Part shown: positions 9,801 through 18,511 of the stretch, in pieces | Position numbering within the stretch: position 1 is the stretch's first letter | Layout: every line of letters begins with the position of its first letter | Notes under the pieces: generated by a model | Seen by the model: the letters and a program-made list of their open reading frames with translations, nothing else | The model's database searches: none | Told to the model about the DNA's origin: nothing | Program-made: the position numbers and the translations under genes | NCBI GenBank assembly: GCA_019417325.1 | Contig: DXVO01000020.1 | Span: 62,001 to 126,000, forward strand | Direction of reading: 5' to 3' | DNA length: 64,000 nt | DNA from: Parabacteroides sp. | GTDB taxonomy: Bacteria; Bacteroidota; Bacteroidia; Bacteroidales; Tannerellaceae

Positions 9801-10306
9801 TCAATTTGAGCCTGGGTTGGAAAGGTTTCGATTTAAGCACCTATTTGTACTTCTCCATTGGCAATGATTTGTTCGCCATGTATAAATACTACACTCATTA
9901 CGGGTCTTTACAGTCTACTTACTCAAAAGACCGTCGCGACAATTCCTGGAACCCGGTAACGAATCCGGACGGTATCTATCCGATGTGGGCAACCAACACA
10001 GGCGAGAGCACGATTGCAGCCAACGAGTCTAACTCCAGTTATATCGAAGACGGTTCCTATCTGCGTATGCAAACGTTGACATTGGGTTACACGCTTCCGA
10101 AGAGCATCCTGGAAAAAATCAAATTTGAGAAAATCCGTATCTATGGCCAGGTCTCCAACGTATTCACACTATCCGGCTATTCCGGTTTGGACCCGCAAGT
10201 ACGTACCGATACAGACGGCCGCTCTAACGACCGTACCATGGGTACCGACTTTGGCTCTTACGGTATGCCCCGGCAGTTCATCTTAGGTGTTAACGTAATA
10301 TTCTAA
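6899..10306 (+). CDS. SusC/RagA-family TonB-dependent outer-membrane transporter
   Basis: This 1135-residue protein has a signal peptide (about residues 10-30), a carboxypeptidase-regulatory-like domain near 48-125 (ITGIVVDSKGQPIIGANV), the DEIVVTGY segment near 127-134 that acts as TonB box, a plug domain near 140-250 with the family signature IRIRGVGSVNGSDPLIIVDG, and a large C-terminal barrel ending in the aromatic beta-signal NVIF. There is no secretin/STN N-terminal domain, so it is unlikely to signal to an anti-sigma factor. With the SusD protein downstream it should form the pedal-bin importer that captures oligosaccharides, peptides or similar ligands. Ligand unknown: no hydrolase is encoded nearby. 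Confidence 0.95.
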   Translation: MKKKSKYLFMRTLIKTVIYCLLSLNLTVHAAAIAPSSLLRDVTQDNKKITGIVVDSKGQPIIGANVVVKGTTIGNISDMDGRVVIDGVPANAILTISYIGYITQEIPLKGNQTFIKIKLMEDTQALDEIVVTGYSTQAKKDITGSVAVVAVDDLKETPVTNFAEALQGKAAGVFVSAGGGPLGETTIRIRGVGSVNGSDPLIIVDGVSGVDIDAVNPNDIESMQILKDAAAAAIYGAKGANGVIIITTKQGKKNDRVQVSYNGYFGVAKMANNGYGLLDAWESMEFQEEGQRNLFQYRGGQTVTHAQFGSIGADGTGHLKMPYAIKPSGLSKEQVIGQFGSLEAWKASYKDDGTNTWSRSAYYQMLEDGYSEEEARKGTNWYDEVVQTGKVQDHQISVTGGGQKATYSIGLGYMNREGTIKESWFRRYSLRANTNFFVNDWFNIGQNTNIAVIENSGERGRQGDDNTFGKTFSIQPWVPIYTIGGDYAGSQNAEGGRAESAVMAVDYGKDNRRRFMRVQSAVHAEIMPLKSLGEDLKIRTQFSARINGAWDFWMNKRTIMTNKEGRNNNEFYENANYWLGYQWTNTITYNKTINENHTIGVVVGTEAIREGLGRWIQAGRINYPFEDDPNTWVINNGASADLRNSGNQNAVSTMFGMFLRADYAYKGKYLATVTVRRDASSRFSKQNRWGTFPSLSVGWRMSDEKFMEKTRTWLDDLKIRAGYGTTGNSNIDSYNWAFQYGTGDRYLYSISGSDTEVYQGFGVTNLGDVKAKWETSKMFNVGFDITALNQRLSANFDYYIKNTSDMLIDANWSALAGAADKPKVNIGDMRNTGVDLNLNWRDKIRDFSYSIGLNLSHYKNTLTEIGTEAGIFTGTRISNMNVLMKGHAIGMFHGYQLDGIYKSEEEVKNYKNDAGNAVLPYGVSDPSTLNAANYVGQYKVKDVNNDGKIDASDRTFIGNPHPDLTGGLNLSLGWKGFDLSTYLYFSIGNDLFAMYKYYTHYGSLQSTYSKDRRDNSWNPVTNPDGIYPMWATNTGESTIAANESNSSYIEDGSYLRMQTLTLGYTLPKSILEKIKFEKIRIYGQVSNVFTLSGYSGLDPQVRTDTDGRSNDRTMGTDFGSYGMPRQFILGVNVIF

Positions 10307-10370
10307 AACAAAGCAGGAAAAAGGACTATTTTTCCCAAGAAACAATTGACAACAATAAAAATCAAACAAG

Positions 10371-12233
10371 ATGAAGAAATTATTTATATATACGGCGATT
10401 GCCGCCGCCGTAGCAGGAAGCATGACTTCGTGCTCTGATTTCTTGGAAGTGAAGCCGATTACAAATAAGAGCGAGCCGGATTTCATTTCTAAAGAAGGAG
10501 TCACCCAGCTGTTGACCGGCATGTATGCGAGATTAAATTCAACAGACGCCGATGATGGATATTTCCGCTCCACATTGACCAATTATGTATATGGTGACGT
10601 AATGGGAGGCGATGCCAATAAAGGGTCCACATACCAAGACCAACCGGATTTCACCAGTCTGGAAACCTATACGTTTACTACTGATAATGCTTACTTCAAC
10701 ACCAAATGGGCGCACAGCTACAATGGTGTGTTTTTCGCAAACAATGTGATTAAAATTGCAGACCAATGCAAAGAGGAACTCTCTGCTACAGCCGGTCAAG
10801 GTAAGGATTTCTATACAGAAACGATTGCCCAGGCCCGTTTCATGCGTGCGTTCTGGCATTTCGAGGTCGTAAAATTATTTGGTGCCGCTGTTCCTTATGT
10901 GGATGAAGTAGCCATGCAAGAGGATGTGAACCCACAAGTATCCAATGTGGACGAAAATGGGAATTACATCTACATCTGGGATAAAATCATTGCAGATTTC
11001 CAATACGCTTATGATAACTTGCCAGACATATGGCCCGTAGAAAAAGGGCGTGCAAACAAATGGGCTGCCGGTACTTTCCTGGCTAAGGTAAAGATGTACC
11101 AATCCTCTCCATACGACGGCAAGAACGGACAAGCCAATCGCTGGACCGAGGTAAAAACAATCCTGGAAGATGTAATGGCAAACGGTAAGGATAATAATGG
11201 AACCAAGTTCCGGCTGGCCGACACTTATGAAGAACTTTATACCGCAGGCAAAAGCGACTGGACCGGAGAATCCGTATTTGATGTCCAAGCTGCCGTAACG
11301 GGTACGGTGGAACAAACCTCCAACATAAACGGCGCATGGCATATCGGTTTCAGTGGAGCGTTGGGTACCGGAGGCTGGGGATTCTATCAGCCCTCATACG
11401 ATATGGTCAATGCTCACATCGTTGACGAAAACGGCCTGCCGAAGATGGATAATTCCTATCGTAATATCCCGGCATTATCCTCCCTGGATAAAAATAATGT
11501 TCCCCATACAGACCTGGCAATCTATACAGACCCTCGTTTGGATGTTTCTACCGGTCGTTTTGAAACGCCGTTCCTGGACTGGACTATTCCAAGCAAATTA
11601 GACGGTTGGGTTCGTGACGTTTCTAACGGAGGTTTGTATCTGAACAAGAAAAATATACCGAGAAAAGCCGATAAGGGTAGTTTGTCTATCACCACTCAAA
11701 CAAACTCGACAGCGAAAAACTTCCACTTGGTCCGTTACGCAGACGTATTGCTGTGGTATGCCGAGACACTGATCGAATTAGGGCAAACACAAGAAGCCGG
11801 CAAATATATCAACCAGGTACGTACCCGTGCCGCCAACAGTTATATAAAAGCCGTGGATCCTGCTACAATGTTAGAAACAAACTCTACCTATGTATTGGAC
11901 GACAAAATAAACAGCAAGAATTATACAAACGCTGCGGCTAACTATCGTATCGGCTTGTACCCGGACGCTCAATTCGCGTCAAAAGAGAAAGCGCTCGAGG
12001 CTCTTCGATGGGAACGTAGAATTGAACTCGCGATGGAAGGACACCGTTGGTACGATTTAGTTCGTTGGGGTATTGCTGCCGAAACGTTGAACAGTTACAC
12101 GAAGTATGAGGCAAAATACTTAGGCAAGTATACGAATAGTGCTTACAACACCAAATGGGTTACCATGCCTATCCCGCATAACGAGATTCAAAAAATGAAC
12201 GGCCTTCTGATTCAGAATGAGAATTGGAAGTAA
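10371..12233 (+). CDS. SusD/RagB-family surface lipoprotein
   Basis: This 620-residue protein begins with a lipoprotein signal peptide and lipobox (MTSC, Cys21), followed by SDFLEVKP, the usual start of SusD proteins with acidic residues favouring surface export. The N-terminal TPR-like part includes ARFMRAFWHFEVVKLFG near residues 153-169, and the C-terminal signature ALRWERRIELAMEGHRWYDLVRWG lies near 543-566; both are hallmarks of SusD/RagB. It caps the SusC barrel and binds ligand. It follows SusC by 64 bp and is surely in the same operon. A strong hairpin separates it from the next gene. Confidence 0.95.
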   Translation: MKKLFIYTAIAAAVAGSMTSCSDFLEVKPITNKSEPDFISKEGVTQLLTGMYARLNSTDADDGYFRSTLTNYVYGDVMGGDANKGSTYQDQPDFTSLETYTFTTDNAYFNTKWAHSYNGVFFANNVIKIADQCKEELSATAGQGKDFYTETIAQARFMRAFWHFEVVKLFGAAVPYVDEVAMQEDVNPQVSNVDENGNYIYIWDKIIADFQYAYDNLPDIWPVEKGRANKWAAGTFLAKVKMYQSSPYDGKNGQANRWTEVKTILEDVMANGKDNNGTKFRLADTYEELYTAGKSDWTGESVFDVQAAVTGTVEQTSNINGAWHIGFSGALGTGGWGFYQPSYDMVNAHIVDENGLPKMDNSYRNIPALSSLDKNNVPHTDLAIYTDPRLDVSTGRFETPFLDWTIPSKLDGWVRDVSNGGLYLNKKNIPRKADKGSLSITTQTNSTAKNFHLVRYADVLLWYAETLIELGQTQEAGKYINQVRTRAANSYIKAVDPATMLETNSTYVLDDKINSKNYTNAAANYRIGLYPDAQFASKEKALEALRWERRIELAMEGHRWYDLVRWGIAAETLNSYTKYEAKYLGKYTNSAYNTKWVTMPIPHNEIQKMNGLLIQNENWK

Positions 12234-12268
12234 TTCGAATACACAGATCAAATAGTTATATTGAAAAA

Positions 12269-12347
12269 GGGTATGCCAAAATGTATTACCGGACGTAGAT
12301 GACCGTCTACATAACCTGTATCTTTAATTTCGGCTTTTGGCATACCC
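12269..12347 (+). terminator. Large stem-loop between susD and the DUF6057 gene
   Basis: GGGTATGCCAAAA (12269-12281) pairs exactly with TTTTGGCATACCC (12335-12347), 13 bp. Inside the loop a second small stem pairs GTAGA (12295-12299) with TCTAC (12306-12310). No T-tract follows, so it may be an RNA-stability or attenuation element rather than a simple terminator. Confidence 0.5.
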
Positions 12348-12379
12348 GTTCAAATCAAAAAGAAACGGATGAATTGAAT

Positions 12380-14152
12380 ATGAACTATAAACAAGGATTT
12401 ACCCTCCCCTTTCTTTTGTTCCTTTTATGTACCGGTATCCTGTGGTGGCATTTACAAATCACTCAGGAAGCGACTCTTTTTTACCGGGAACAACAACAGA
12501 TTTTCCTATTCGATACTGTATATATTGCGAATATCCTCAAGACGATCGGAGGGGTAGCTACTATTATCTCCCAGTTTTTAATACAGTTCTTCAAAGTCCC
12601 ATTCATAGGATCACTGGCAACAGCATTGTTGGGCGGAATCGCCGGATGGTTGTATTGGTTGACCTTACGTAAAGTACATGCAGCTTGGTATCTTTTCCCG
12701 TTGGCATTCCTGCCTTTTCTGCTCCAGTATCTTTATCTTATAAGCCATAGTTATCACTATGAAGGATTGGTAGCGATGTTCTTCTGGTCATTGTCCCTCT
12801 TCGTTTACAGCATCGGCACACTCAAACTGAGCTGGGGATACCGGACTTTGCTCGGTTGTGTACTGACGGCCGGATTATTTGGGGGAATGGGGTCGATAGC
12901 CATGTTGTTTGTCCTTAGTATCCTGGTTTTTGATTTATTACGGAGAAACGAACGCTGGTTTGCCGGTTTTATCCCCTTACTCCTACTCTTCATCATAGGA
13001 ACCCTTACGGTCCTGGCAGGAAAGAAACCGGACTATGACTATGTATTCTGGATGAAAGATTATGTTGAATATTTCGTGGACCTGCAACCGTTTTACAGCC
13101 TGTCGTGGCAAGTGGCATTGCTCATCATGCCCCTATTCTTCTTCTCACGTTATGCAGACAAGATGAACGTATATGTAAAAGCCATTGTAGCCATTGTTCT
13201 ACTATTCTTATCCGGCACCTATTATAAACAAACAGCAGATTCCCGCCGGGAAAAAGATTTTTATACGTTGATACAAATGTTCCATTATATAAATACGGAG
13301 CAATGGGATGCCATTGTTTCATCTAAAGAGCTAAATCTCAATAATTATTTACACCTGAATTGCCTGAACCTGGCTTTATCACATAAGAAAACCTTGTTGA
13401 CCGACTTATTCAAGCATCCGCAAAACGGTATGGCTTCCTTGCTGTCAAATTACCAATTCCACATCGAGGAAAGCCTTTTATTCAGCCAGATATATTACCA
13501 TTTGGGTATCACCTCCTTAGCATACGACCTGGCATTCGGTTCTTCCGTCGGAATCACGTTCGGAAACCCGGAGATGACAAAGCTGTTAATCAAGTCGCAT
13601 TTAATCTACGGATATTACCCGGCAGCCGAGAAGTTTATCTCCCTGCTGGAAAAGACATGGGGCTATGATGAGTGGGCCTCATCACAACGAAAGTTTCTTT
13701 ATAATGACCAAGCTGTGGAGAATGATCCGGAATTAGGATCGAGAAGGAAAGATTTATCCGATAACAAAGACCTTTTCGCTAATATATTAAGTTTACCTGA
13801 AAACCTGACGATCATATTACAGATGAATCCTGATAATCAGGCCGCACGGGATTATATGATTAGCGCGTTGTTGCTGTCAAAGAATATGCCTGCCATAAAA
13901 GCATTTGTCGAGAGATTCAGCGGAACGAAAGTTTTACCTGTACTGCCCGACCTATTACAACAAGCCGTGATTTCCTACGCCGAGCATGCTCCCGATTATT
14001 GCCGCCAATATGGAGTAAGCGAAAAGACCTTGAACGAATTTGCTCTATTTAAGGAGCGCGTAATGCAGCTAAGACATTCCCGGCAAGACATCGCATCGGG
14101 AATTGCAGACTACCGATCCACTTTCTGGTATTATTTTCTACTTACAAAATAG
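12380..14152 (+). CDS. DUF6057-type membrane protein downstream of SusCD
   Basis: The open frame begins at 12299, but its first 27 residues fall in the stem-loop and look untranslated; the ATG at 12380 gives MNYKQGFTLPFLLFLLC, directly starting a membrane helix, and a 590-residue product. The first half (to about residue 290) has roughly ten hydrophobic helices with aromatic-rich loops. The second half is soluble, helical and repeat-like, resembling TPR repeats. I recognise it as the DUF6057 type that in Bacteroidota occurs behind SusC/SusD pairs together with a PD40 protein; its function is unknown. It ends 6 bp before the PD40 gene, so the two are co-transcribed. Confidence 0.75.
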   Translation: MNYKQGFTLPFLLFLLCTGILWWHLQITQEATLFYREQQQIFLFDTVYIANILKTIGGVATIISQFLIQFFKVPFIGSLATALLGGIAGWLYWLTLRKVHAAWYLFPLAFLPFLLQYLYLISHSYHYEGLVAMFFWSLSLFVYSIGTLKLSWGYRTLLGCVLTAGLFGGMGSIAMLFVLSILVFDLLRRNERWFAGFIPLLLLFIIGTLTVLAGKKPDYDYVFWMKDYVEYFVDLQPFYSLSWQVALLIMPLFFFSRYADKMNVYVKAIVAIVLLFLSGTYYKQTADSRREKDFYTLIQMFHYINTEQWDAIVSSKELNLNNYLHLNCLNLALSHKKTLLTDLFKHPQNGMASLLSNYQFHIEESLLFSQIYYHLGITSLAYDLAFGSSVGITFGNPEMTKLLIKSHLIYGYYPAAEKFISLLEKTWGYDEWASSQRKFLYNDQAVENDPELGSRRKDLSDNKDLFANILSLPENLTIILQMNPDNQAARDYMISALLLSKNMPAIKAFVERFSGTKVLPVLPDLLQQAVISYAEHAPDYCRQYGVSEKTLNEFALFKERVMQLRHSRQDIASGIADYRSTFWYYFLLTK

Positions 14153-14158
14153 ACAGGC

Positions 14159-15637
14159 ATGAGTAAACATCTATACACGAATGCAAGCCTACCGGCTTTC
14201 CTGATGGCTATCATCCTGATGGTTTCATGCAGCCAAGGAAACATTCAAATCGCCAGACAACTGAACCAGGAAGCGACCATCTATCCGGATTATAAAGAGG
14301 TAACAATACCGGTCAACATCGCTCCACTGAACTTCTCCGTAGCCGATAGCAGCGAATATTGCCTGATTGCAAAAGGGAAAGAAAGCCAATTTCAAGTACA
14401 TAGTGACAACGGACTTTTTGATATCCCGCAGAAGAAATGGAAAATGTTGCTGCAAGAGAATGCAGGAGGGCGAATAGAGATGACTATCGCCAAACGAATA
14501 GACGGAGAGTGGAGCGCTTATATACCTTTCCATCTGGAAATAGTGAAAGACTCCATCGACAAATACATAGCTTACCGGCTATTAGCCATGAGTAACGACA
14601 TGTGGAACCGGATGGGGATATACCAACGCGATTTAGAAAACTATGATCAAAGCGTCATTTACGAAAATAGTCTGACCGATTATAATTGCGTGAACTGCCA
14701 CACCTTCTCTTCACAAAATCCAAACAAAATGATCTTCCACATGCGTGGGCTCCACGCAGGTTCCGTACTCATAGACGGGAAAAAAATAACCAAGTTAAAT
14801 ACAAAGACACCGGAAACCGTTTCCAACTTTGTGTATATGTCCTGGCATCCGGACGGAAACTATCTGGCAGCAACCGTATGCAATACATTCCAGCATTTTT
14901 TCATCAACAATCCCAACACGCTGGAAGTACTGGATCACAACTCCGATATCGTGATTTACGATAGTAAGAAAAACGAATTGTTTACCTGTGATGGATTAAA
15001 TTCCAAAGATGCCTGGCAAATCTTCCCAAACTTTTCTCCCGACGGGAAAAGCCTGTATTTCAGTTCCACTGAAGCGGTAGACTCGTTAGAACAAAATTTC
15101 AGGCAAATGACCTATAGCATATGCCGTATTGGCTTCGATCCGGAAACACGTACTTTCAGGCCACAGGTGGACACGCTCTACAATGGCCGCCTCCACCGGA
15201 AAAGCGCCTCATTCCCAAAAGTTTCGCCCAACAACAAATATCTGGCTTTTACATTGCAGGAATATGGAGGTTTTGGGGTGTGGCATAGAGACGCAGACTT
15301 ATACATGACCCGCCTGTCGGATGGAAAAACATATCCCCTGGCCGAAGCGAACAGTGCCGGGGGCGACAGCTACCATTCATGGAGCCATAACAGTCATTGG
15401 CTGGTATTCAGCAGCCGCCGGCTGGACGGATTATATTCCCGTCCGTTTTTTACCTATATTGATGATAAAGGCATAGCACATAAACCTTTCCTATTGCCAC
15501 AAAAAAATCCCGTAAAATATTACAAGGATTTGTTATGGACATATAATCTTCCTGAGTTTATACAAGAAAAGGTACAGGCAGACACACATGCTATCATGAA
15601 AACGATGAGAGAATCAAAAGGAATAAATGTAAAATAA
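14159..15637 (+). CDS. PD40/TolB-like lipoprotein with one CxxCH haem-type motif
   Basis: The 492-residue protein has a lipoprotein signal peptide with lipobox MVSC (Cys24). A CVNCH motif at residues 177-181 matches the c-type haem-binding pattern CxxCH. The second half carries WD40/PD40-like beta-propeller repeats: YMSWHPDGNYLAATV near 225, FPNFSPDGKSLYFSS near 288, PKVSPNNKYLAFT near 358 and HSWSHNSHWLVFSSRR near 410. Databases often label such proteins as TolB-like or cytochrome c biogenesis proteins, without experimental basis. There are no acidic residues just after Cys24, so it may face the periplasm. It is the last gene of the SusC-SusD-DUF6057-PD40 set. Confidence 0.8.
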   Translation: MSKHLYTNASLPAFLMAIILMVSCSQGNIQIARQLNQEATIYPDYKEVTIPVNIAPLNFSVADSSEYCLIAKGKESQFQVHSDNGLFDIPQKKWKMLLQENAGGRIEMTIAKRIDGEWSAYIPFHLEIVKDSIDKYIAYRLLAMSNDMWNRMGIYQRDLENYDQSVIYENSLTDYNCVNCHTFSSQNPNKMIFHMRGLHAGSVLIDGKKITKLNTKTPETVSNFVYMSWHPDGNYLAATVCNTFQHFFINNPNTLEVLDHNSDIVIYDSKKNELFTCDGLNSKDAWQIFPNFSPDGKSLYFSSTEAVDSLEQNFRQMTYSICRIGFDPETRTFRPQVDTLYNGRLHRKSASFPKVSPNNKYLAFTLQEYGGFGVWHRDADLYMTRLSDGKTYPLAEANSAGGDSYHSWSHNSHWLVFSSRRLDGLYSRPFFTYIDDKGIAHKPFLLPQKNPVKYYKDLLWTYNLPEFIQEKVQADTHAIMKTMRESKGINVK

Positions 15638-15646
15638 AGCACGGAA

Positions 15647-16594
15647 CTACCAGATTCTCCAGTCCGGGATATCAATAGAATAGGCCTTTTCGGGAGGCAT
15701 CCGCATCCCCAGATACATCCCCGGATTAGAGCTGAATGTCCCGATAAACAGCTCCGCTTCCGCCAATACATCCATCGAAGCAAACAGTTTGATATAACGG
15801 TTTTTCTTTACTTCCGGCGTTTCATGCTTGAATGTATTATGGAAATATCCCCTTTCCTCTTTTCCACAAAATGTCCGGAACGACCAGGAAGGGTAATTTT
15901 TTTCCAATTCCTCAATCACCGTATAATCGTCTGTAAGGACAAATGCGGAACGGATATCCGATAGTTGCTCTGCTTTTTCGACATACTGTTTACAACCGAG
16001 AATTTCTGCTTCAGTAAATTTATCCCCTCCCCGCATATGGAAACCGATATATTGGTTCGGAAGATTTACAGACCGTTTGTACCGTTGCACTTCTTTTTCT
16101 GTCTCTTCATTATACACCCATGTCATTTCTATCAGCCTACGGCAGATAGCCCGCAAATCACCTTTCAATCCCAGTTCGGGGAAATTATATTCCGAAAGAA
16201 GGTTTTGTGAACGAATAGCATCCCATAAATCAAATGTAGTGAGCTTACGGGGATTAACAGACCGGAAAGTATTAGTCAACAAGGTATCGGCTTTCCTCAA
16301 CAGGGAATATTTAAAACGAGGATTCGGCCGCCGGTTAAAGCAGGCATGCAGGATATTCCCCCCCTCCTCACAAAAAGGGGAAAAATAGTCGTTCCAACCT
16401 TCTTTATATTTAAAATTAGCATCCTTGGAATAGATGGAAAACCGTATCTTCTTGTCCAGGCAATACAGAATAGCAAGAATCATATTATTGTATTCCGAAA
16501 AGAAACCGGAATCACCTCCCAGATGATAGACAAAACGGGGAGTACTCCGGTCATTTACCCGGTGGTATAAATCTAACAATGTCTTTTCCGCCAT
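15647..16594 (-). CDS. GT23/FUT8-like fucosyltransferase-superfamily protein
   Basis: This 315-residue protein shows the landmarks of alpha-1,6-fucosyltransferases (GT23: FUT8, NodZ): HMRGGDK at residues 186-192 corresponds to the HxRRxDK donor motif, TDD at 221-223 to the ATDD strand, then NYPSW, and GTFSSNPG at 285-292 to the CTFSSQ motif. The N-terminal part has an FVYHLGGDSGFFSEYNNM loop that may be the GDP-binding start. It would transfer fucose (or another 6-deoxyhexose from a GDP-sugar) in the cytoplasm. It is the last gene of the glycan operon, 1 bp after the GT10 gene. Donor and linkage are inferred from motifs only. Confidence 0.65.
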   Translation of the reverse strand: MAEKTLLDLYHRVNDRSTPRFVYHLGGDSGFFSEYNNMILAILYCLDKKIRFSIYSKDANFKYKEGWNDYFSPFCEEGGNILHACFNRRPNPRFKYSLLRKADTLLTNTFRSVNPRKLTTFDLWDAIRSQNLLSEYNFPELGLKGDLRAICRRLIEMTWVYNEETEKEVQRYKRSVNLPNQYIGFHMRGGDKFTEAEILGCKQYVEKAEQLSDIRSAFVLTDDYTVIEELEKNYPSWSFRTFCGKEERGYFHNTFKHETPEVKKNRYIKLFASMDVLAEAELFIGTFSSNPGMYLGMRMPPEKAYSIDIPDWRIW

Positions 16595-16595
16595 A

Positions 16596-17528
16596 CTATT
16601 TCAACTTTCTCAAAACTGGAAGAGCCGACAACTTGGCAAACCGGGCTTCCTTATATTTTTTCATTACGGCATAACCGAACATCGTACGCCTTACTGCCTG
16701 TTCAAGCGGTTGGTCAAATATATTGCACAAGAAAGCAACCAGTTCTTGCATCCAGTCCTTTTCCTGCTGTTCTTTTGTTTGCCAAGGGAGGGATAATTTC
16801 TGTAAATAAGCCTCATCATCCTTATCCAGACGGATGATTTCCTCCACAGCCTCATCCATATTATTGAATAACTGAACATTTATTATCGATTCCGGATTAA
16901 AATCCGAATGTACATTCGGATTTCCCCAATATATTGGGAGTGAGTTTACCACCATCGGCTCCATCAACTTTTCCGTAGTGTATCCGGACAAAGCACTGTT
17001 CTCGAAAGCAATTGTAAACTTATAATCCCGGATAAACGTCATTTTATCAGAAACAGGTCCACCTACATTATTCAGCAAACGTCCTCCCGAATCCACCTTC
17101 TTATATTCGGACAACCGGTGGAAGAATTGTTCGCGAAACGGTGTAGAATACATGCTGTTGGAATATACAAAATTACAGAATTTACGATTTACCAGCGATT
17201 TATCCACCTGTTTCTTTCCTAACCGCTCGTATCCCTTATAAAATAAATACAAGGGAAACCGGAGATAGCGGTCTTCAAAAGTAATATGCTGAAAACCCAT
17301 GCCATAATCACAGAAATTAAAATCTGGAACATCATTCTCACCAGTGAAATAAATCTTTATGCAATCTTTATAATCCAAATGGCTGAATCCGAAAGTAGAA
17401 TAAAAAAGATAGTCCGGATTAGTATCGATAACAACATCATAGTAACCGGATAATGTATTAATAATCAAATTATCCAGAGGATTAAAGTCTCCCCAGAAAT
17501 CAACAAAATTTATCTTTATCTTTTTCAT
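16596..17528 (-). CDS. GT10 alpha-1,3/4-fucosyltransferase
   Basis: I chose the ATG at 17526-17528 (MKKIKINFVDFWGDF, 310 aa) because longer starts at 17564 and 17534 overlap the preceding gene. The protein matches bacterial GT10 enzymes such as Helicobacter FucT: FTGENDVPDF at residues 61-70, YGMGFQHITFEDRYLRFPLY near 75-94, the donor-binding stretch FTIAFENSALSGYTTEK at 171-187, and PIYWGNP near 198-204. GT10 enzymes transfer L-fucose from GDP-fucose to GlcNAc or glucose in Lewis-type structures. It lacks the C-terminal heptad repeats of Helicobacter enzymes but has a basic, probably membrane-associating tail. It is second to last in the operon. Confidence 0.9.
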   Translation of the reverse strand: MKKIKINFVDFWGDFNPLDNLIINTLSGYYDVVIDTNPDYLFYSTFGFSHLDYKDCIKIYFTGENDVPDFNFCDYGMGFQHITFEDRYLRFPLYLFYKGYERLGKKQVDKSLVNRKFCNFVYSNSMYSTPFREQFFHRLSEYKKVDSGGRLLNNVGGPVSDKMTFIRDYKFTIAFENSALSGYTTEKLMEPMVVNSLPIYWGNPNVHSDFNPESIINVQLFNNMDEAVEEIIRLDKDDEAYLQKLSLPWQTKEQQEKDWMQELVAFLCNIFDQPLEQAVRRTMFGYAVMKKYKEARFAKLSALPVLRKLK

Positions 17529-17536
17529 ACGCATGC

Positions 17537-18511
17537 TCAAAGTGTTGCCTTCACATACAAACAAGCCAAACGAACGGGCAATTTATACGCTACTAGTTTC
17601 AAATTAGACATAAACGGATACTCACGCCAAGAAAAACTATTGTAACCTTTAAATATCTGATTTACTCTTTGTATTCTTTCCCGGATAACAGAAGTCTTCA
17701 CATGATTACGAAGCAATTCCTTAAAGAAATAAATCCGCTGGTTCGCCAAATAATCGAACAAGAGAGGAGTCAACGGCATATTCCTGTTTTTCATCTCTTT
17801 CACAATTTCACGGAAAACAATTTCCAAGCTGTCAAAATTCCTGTCACTCATTTTCTGGGTGATAGAACCCGGGCGTACCCGGTATTTATAAGTAATCTTT
17901 TTAGTAATAAGCAGTTCTGAAGCTCTGGCAGCCAAGCAGAACGACCATAGGATGTCTTCATGCAGGATTCCCTCATAAAACCAGCAGGACTGTTCAGTAA
18001 ACATCCTTCTCCTTACCAGTTTATTCCATGCCATCCCATGCCATAACCTGGCAAAAAGTTTATCTGCAATATCCTGATCTGCCAGGCATGTTCCATCCAT
18101 TAATACCGTTTCCGGATATTTCAGCCGGTCATCCGAGCCCAACAACTCGTATTCACCAATCACAAAGTCGGCATATATCCCATTCATAGCTTTCACTAAT
18201 ATCTCGATCGCATCGGAAGGCAACATGTCATCACTATCCAGAAAAAACAGAAACTCTCCGATGGAATTACGTATACCGGTATTTCTTGCAGCAGACAGGC
18301 CGCGGTTCTTATCGTGTGATAAAAAGTGAACTTTCTCTTTACAAGGATGTGCATCTACAATCTTCCGGGCCTTTATCATGCTGTCATCCGGAGAGGCATC
18401 GTCAACCAACAGGATTTCCAACTCTTCATACGTCTGGTTTAACGCAGAAAGTAAACATTCCTCTATATAGTCGGAAACGTTGTATACAGGTATGACAATA
18501 GATACTTTCAT
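17537..18511 (-). CDS. GT2 glycosyltransferase
   Basis: The 324-residue protein is a classic GT-A family 2 enzyme: N-terminal VSIVIPVYNVSDYIEECL, the VDDASPDDS donor-binding segment near residues 36-44, GLSAARNTGI near 71-80, and the catalytic-metal FLDSDDM near 90-96. The C-terminal third is helical and basic. It transfers a sugar to the growing lipid-linked glycan on the cytoplasmic face; the sugar cannot be told. Its ATG overlaps the stop of the GT11 gene in an ATGA arrangement, so translation is probably coupled. Confidence 0.9.
   Translation of the reverse strand: MKVSIVIPVYNVSDYIEECLLSALNQTYEELEILLVDDASPDDSMIKARKIVDAHPCKEKVHFLSHDKNRGLSAARNTGIRNSIGEFLFFLDSDDMLPSDAIEILVKAMNGIYADFVIGEYELLGSDDRLKYPETVLMDGTCLADQDIADKLFARLWHGMAWNKLVRRRMFTEQSCWFYEGILHEDILWSFCLAARASELLITKKITYKYRVRPGSITQKMSDRNFDSLEIVFREIVKEMKNRNMPLTPLLFDYLANQRIYFFKELLRNHVKTSVIRERIQRVNQIFKGYNSFSWREYPFMSNLKLVAYKLPVRLACLYVKATL

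Noticed and set aside
12299..12379. Longer start for the DUF6057 gene
   Set aside because: The first 27 codons lie in a stem-loop and delay the membrane helix; the ATG at 12380 fits better.
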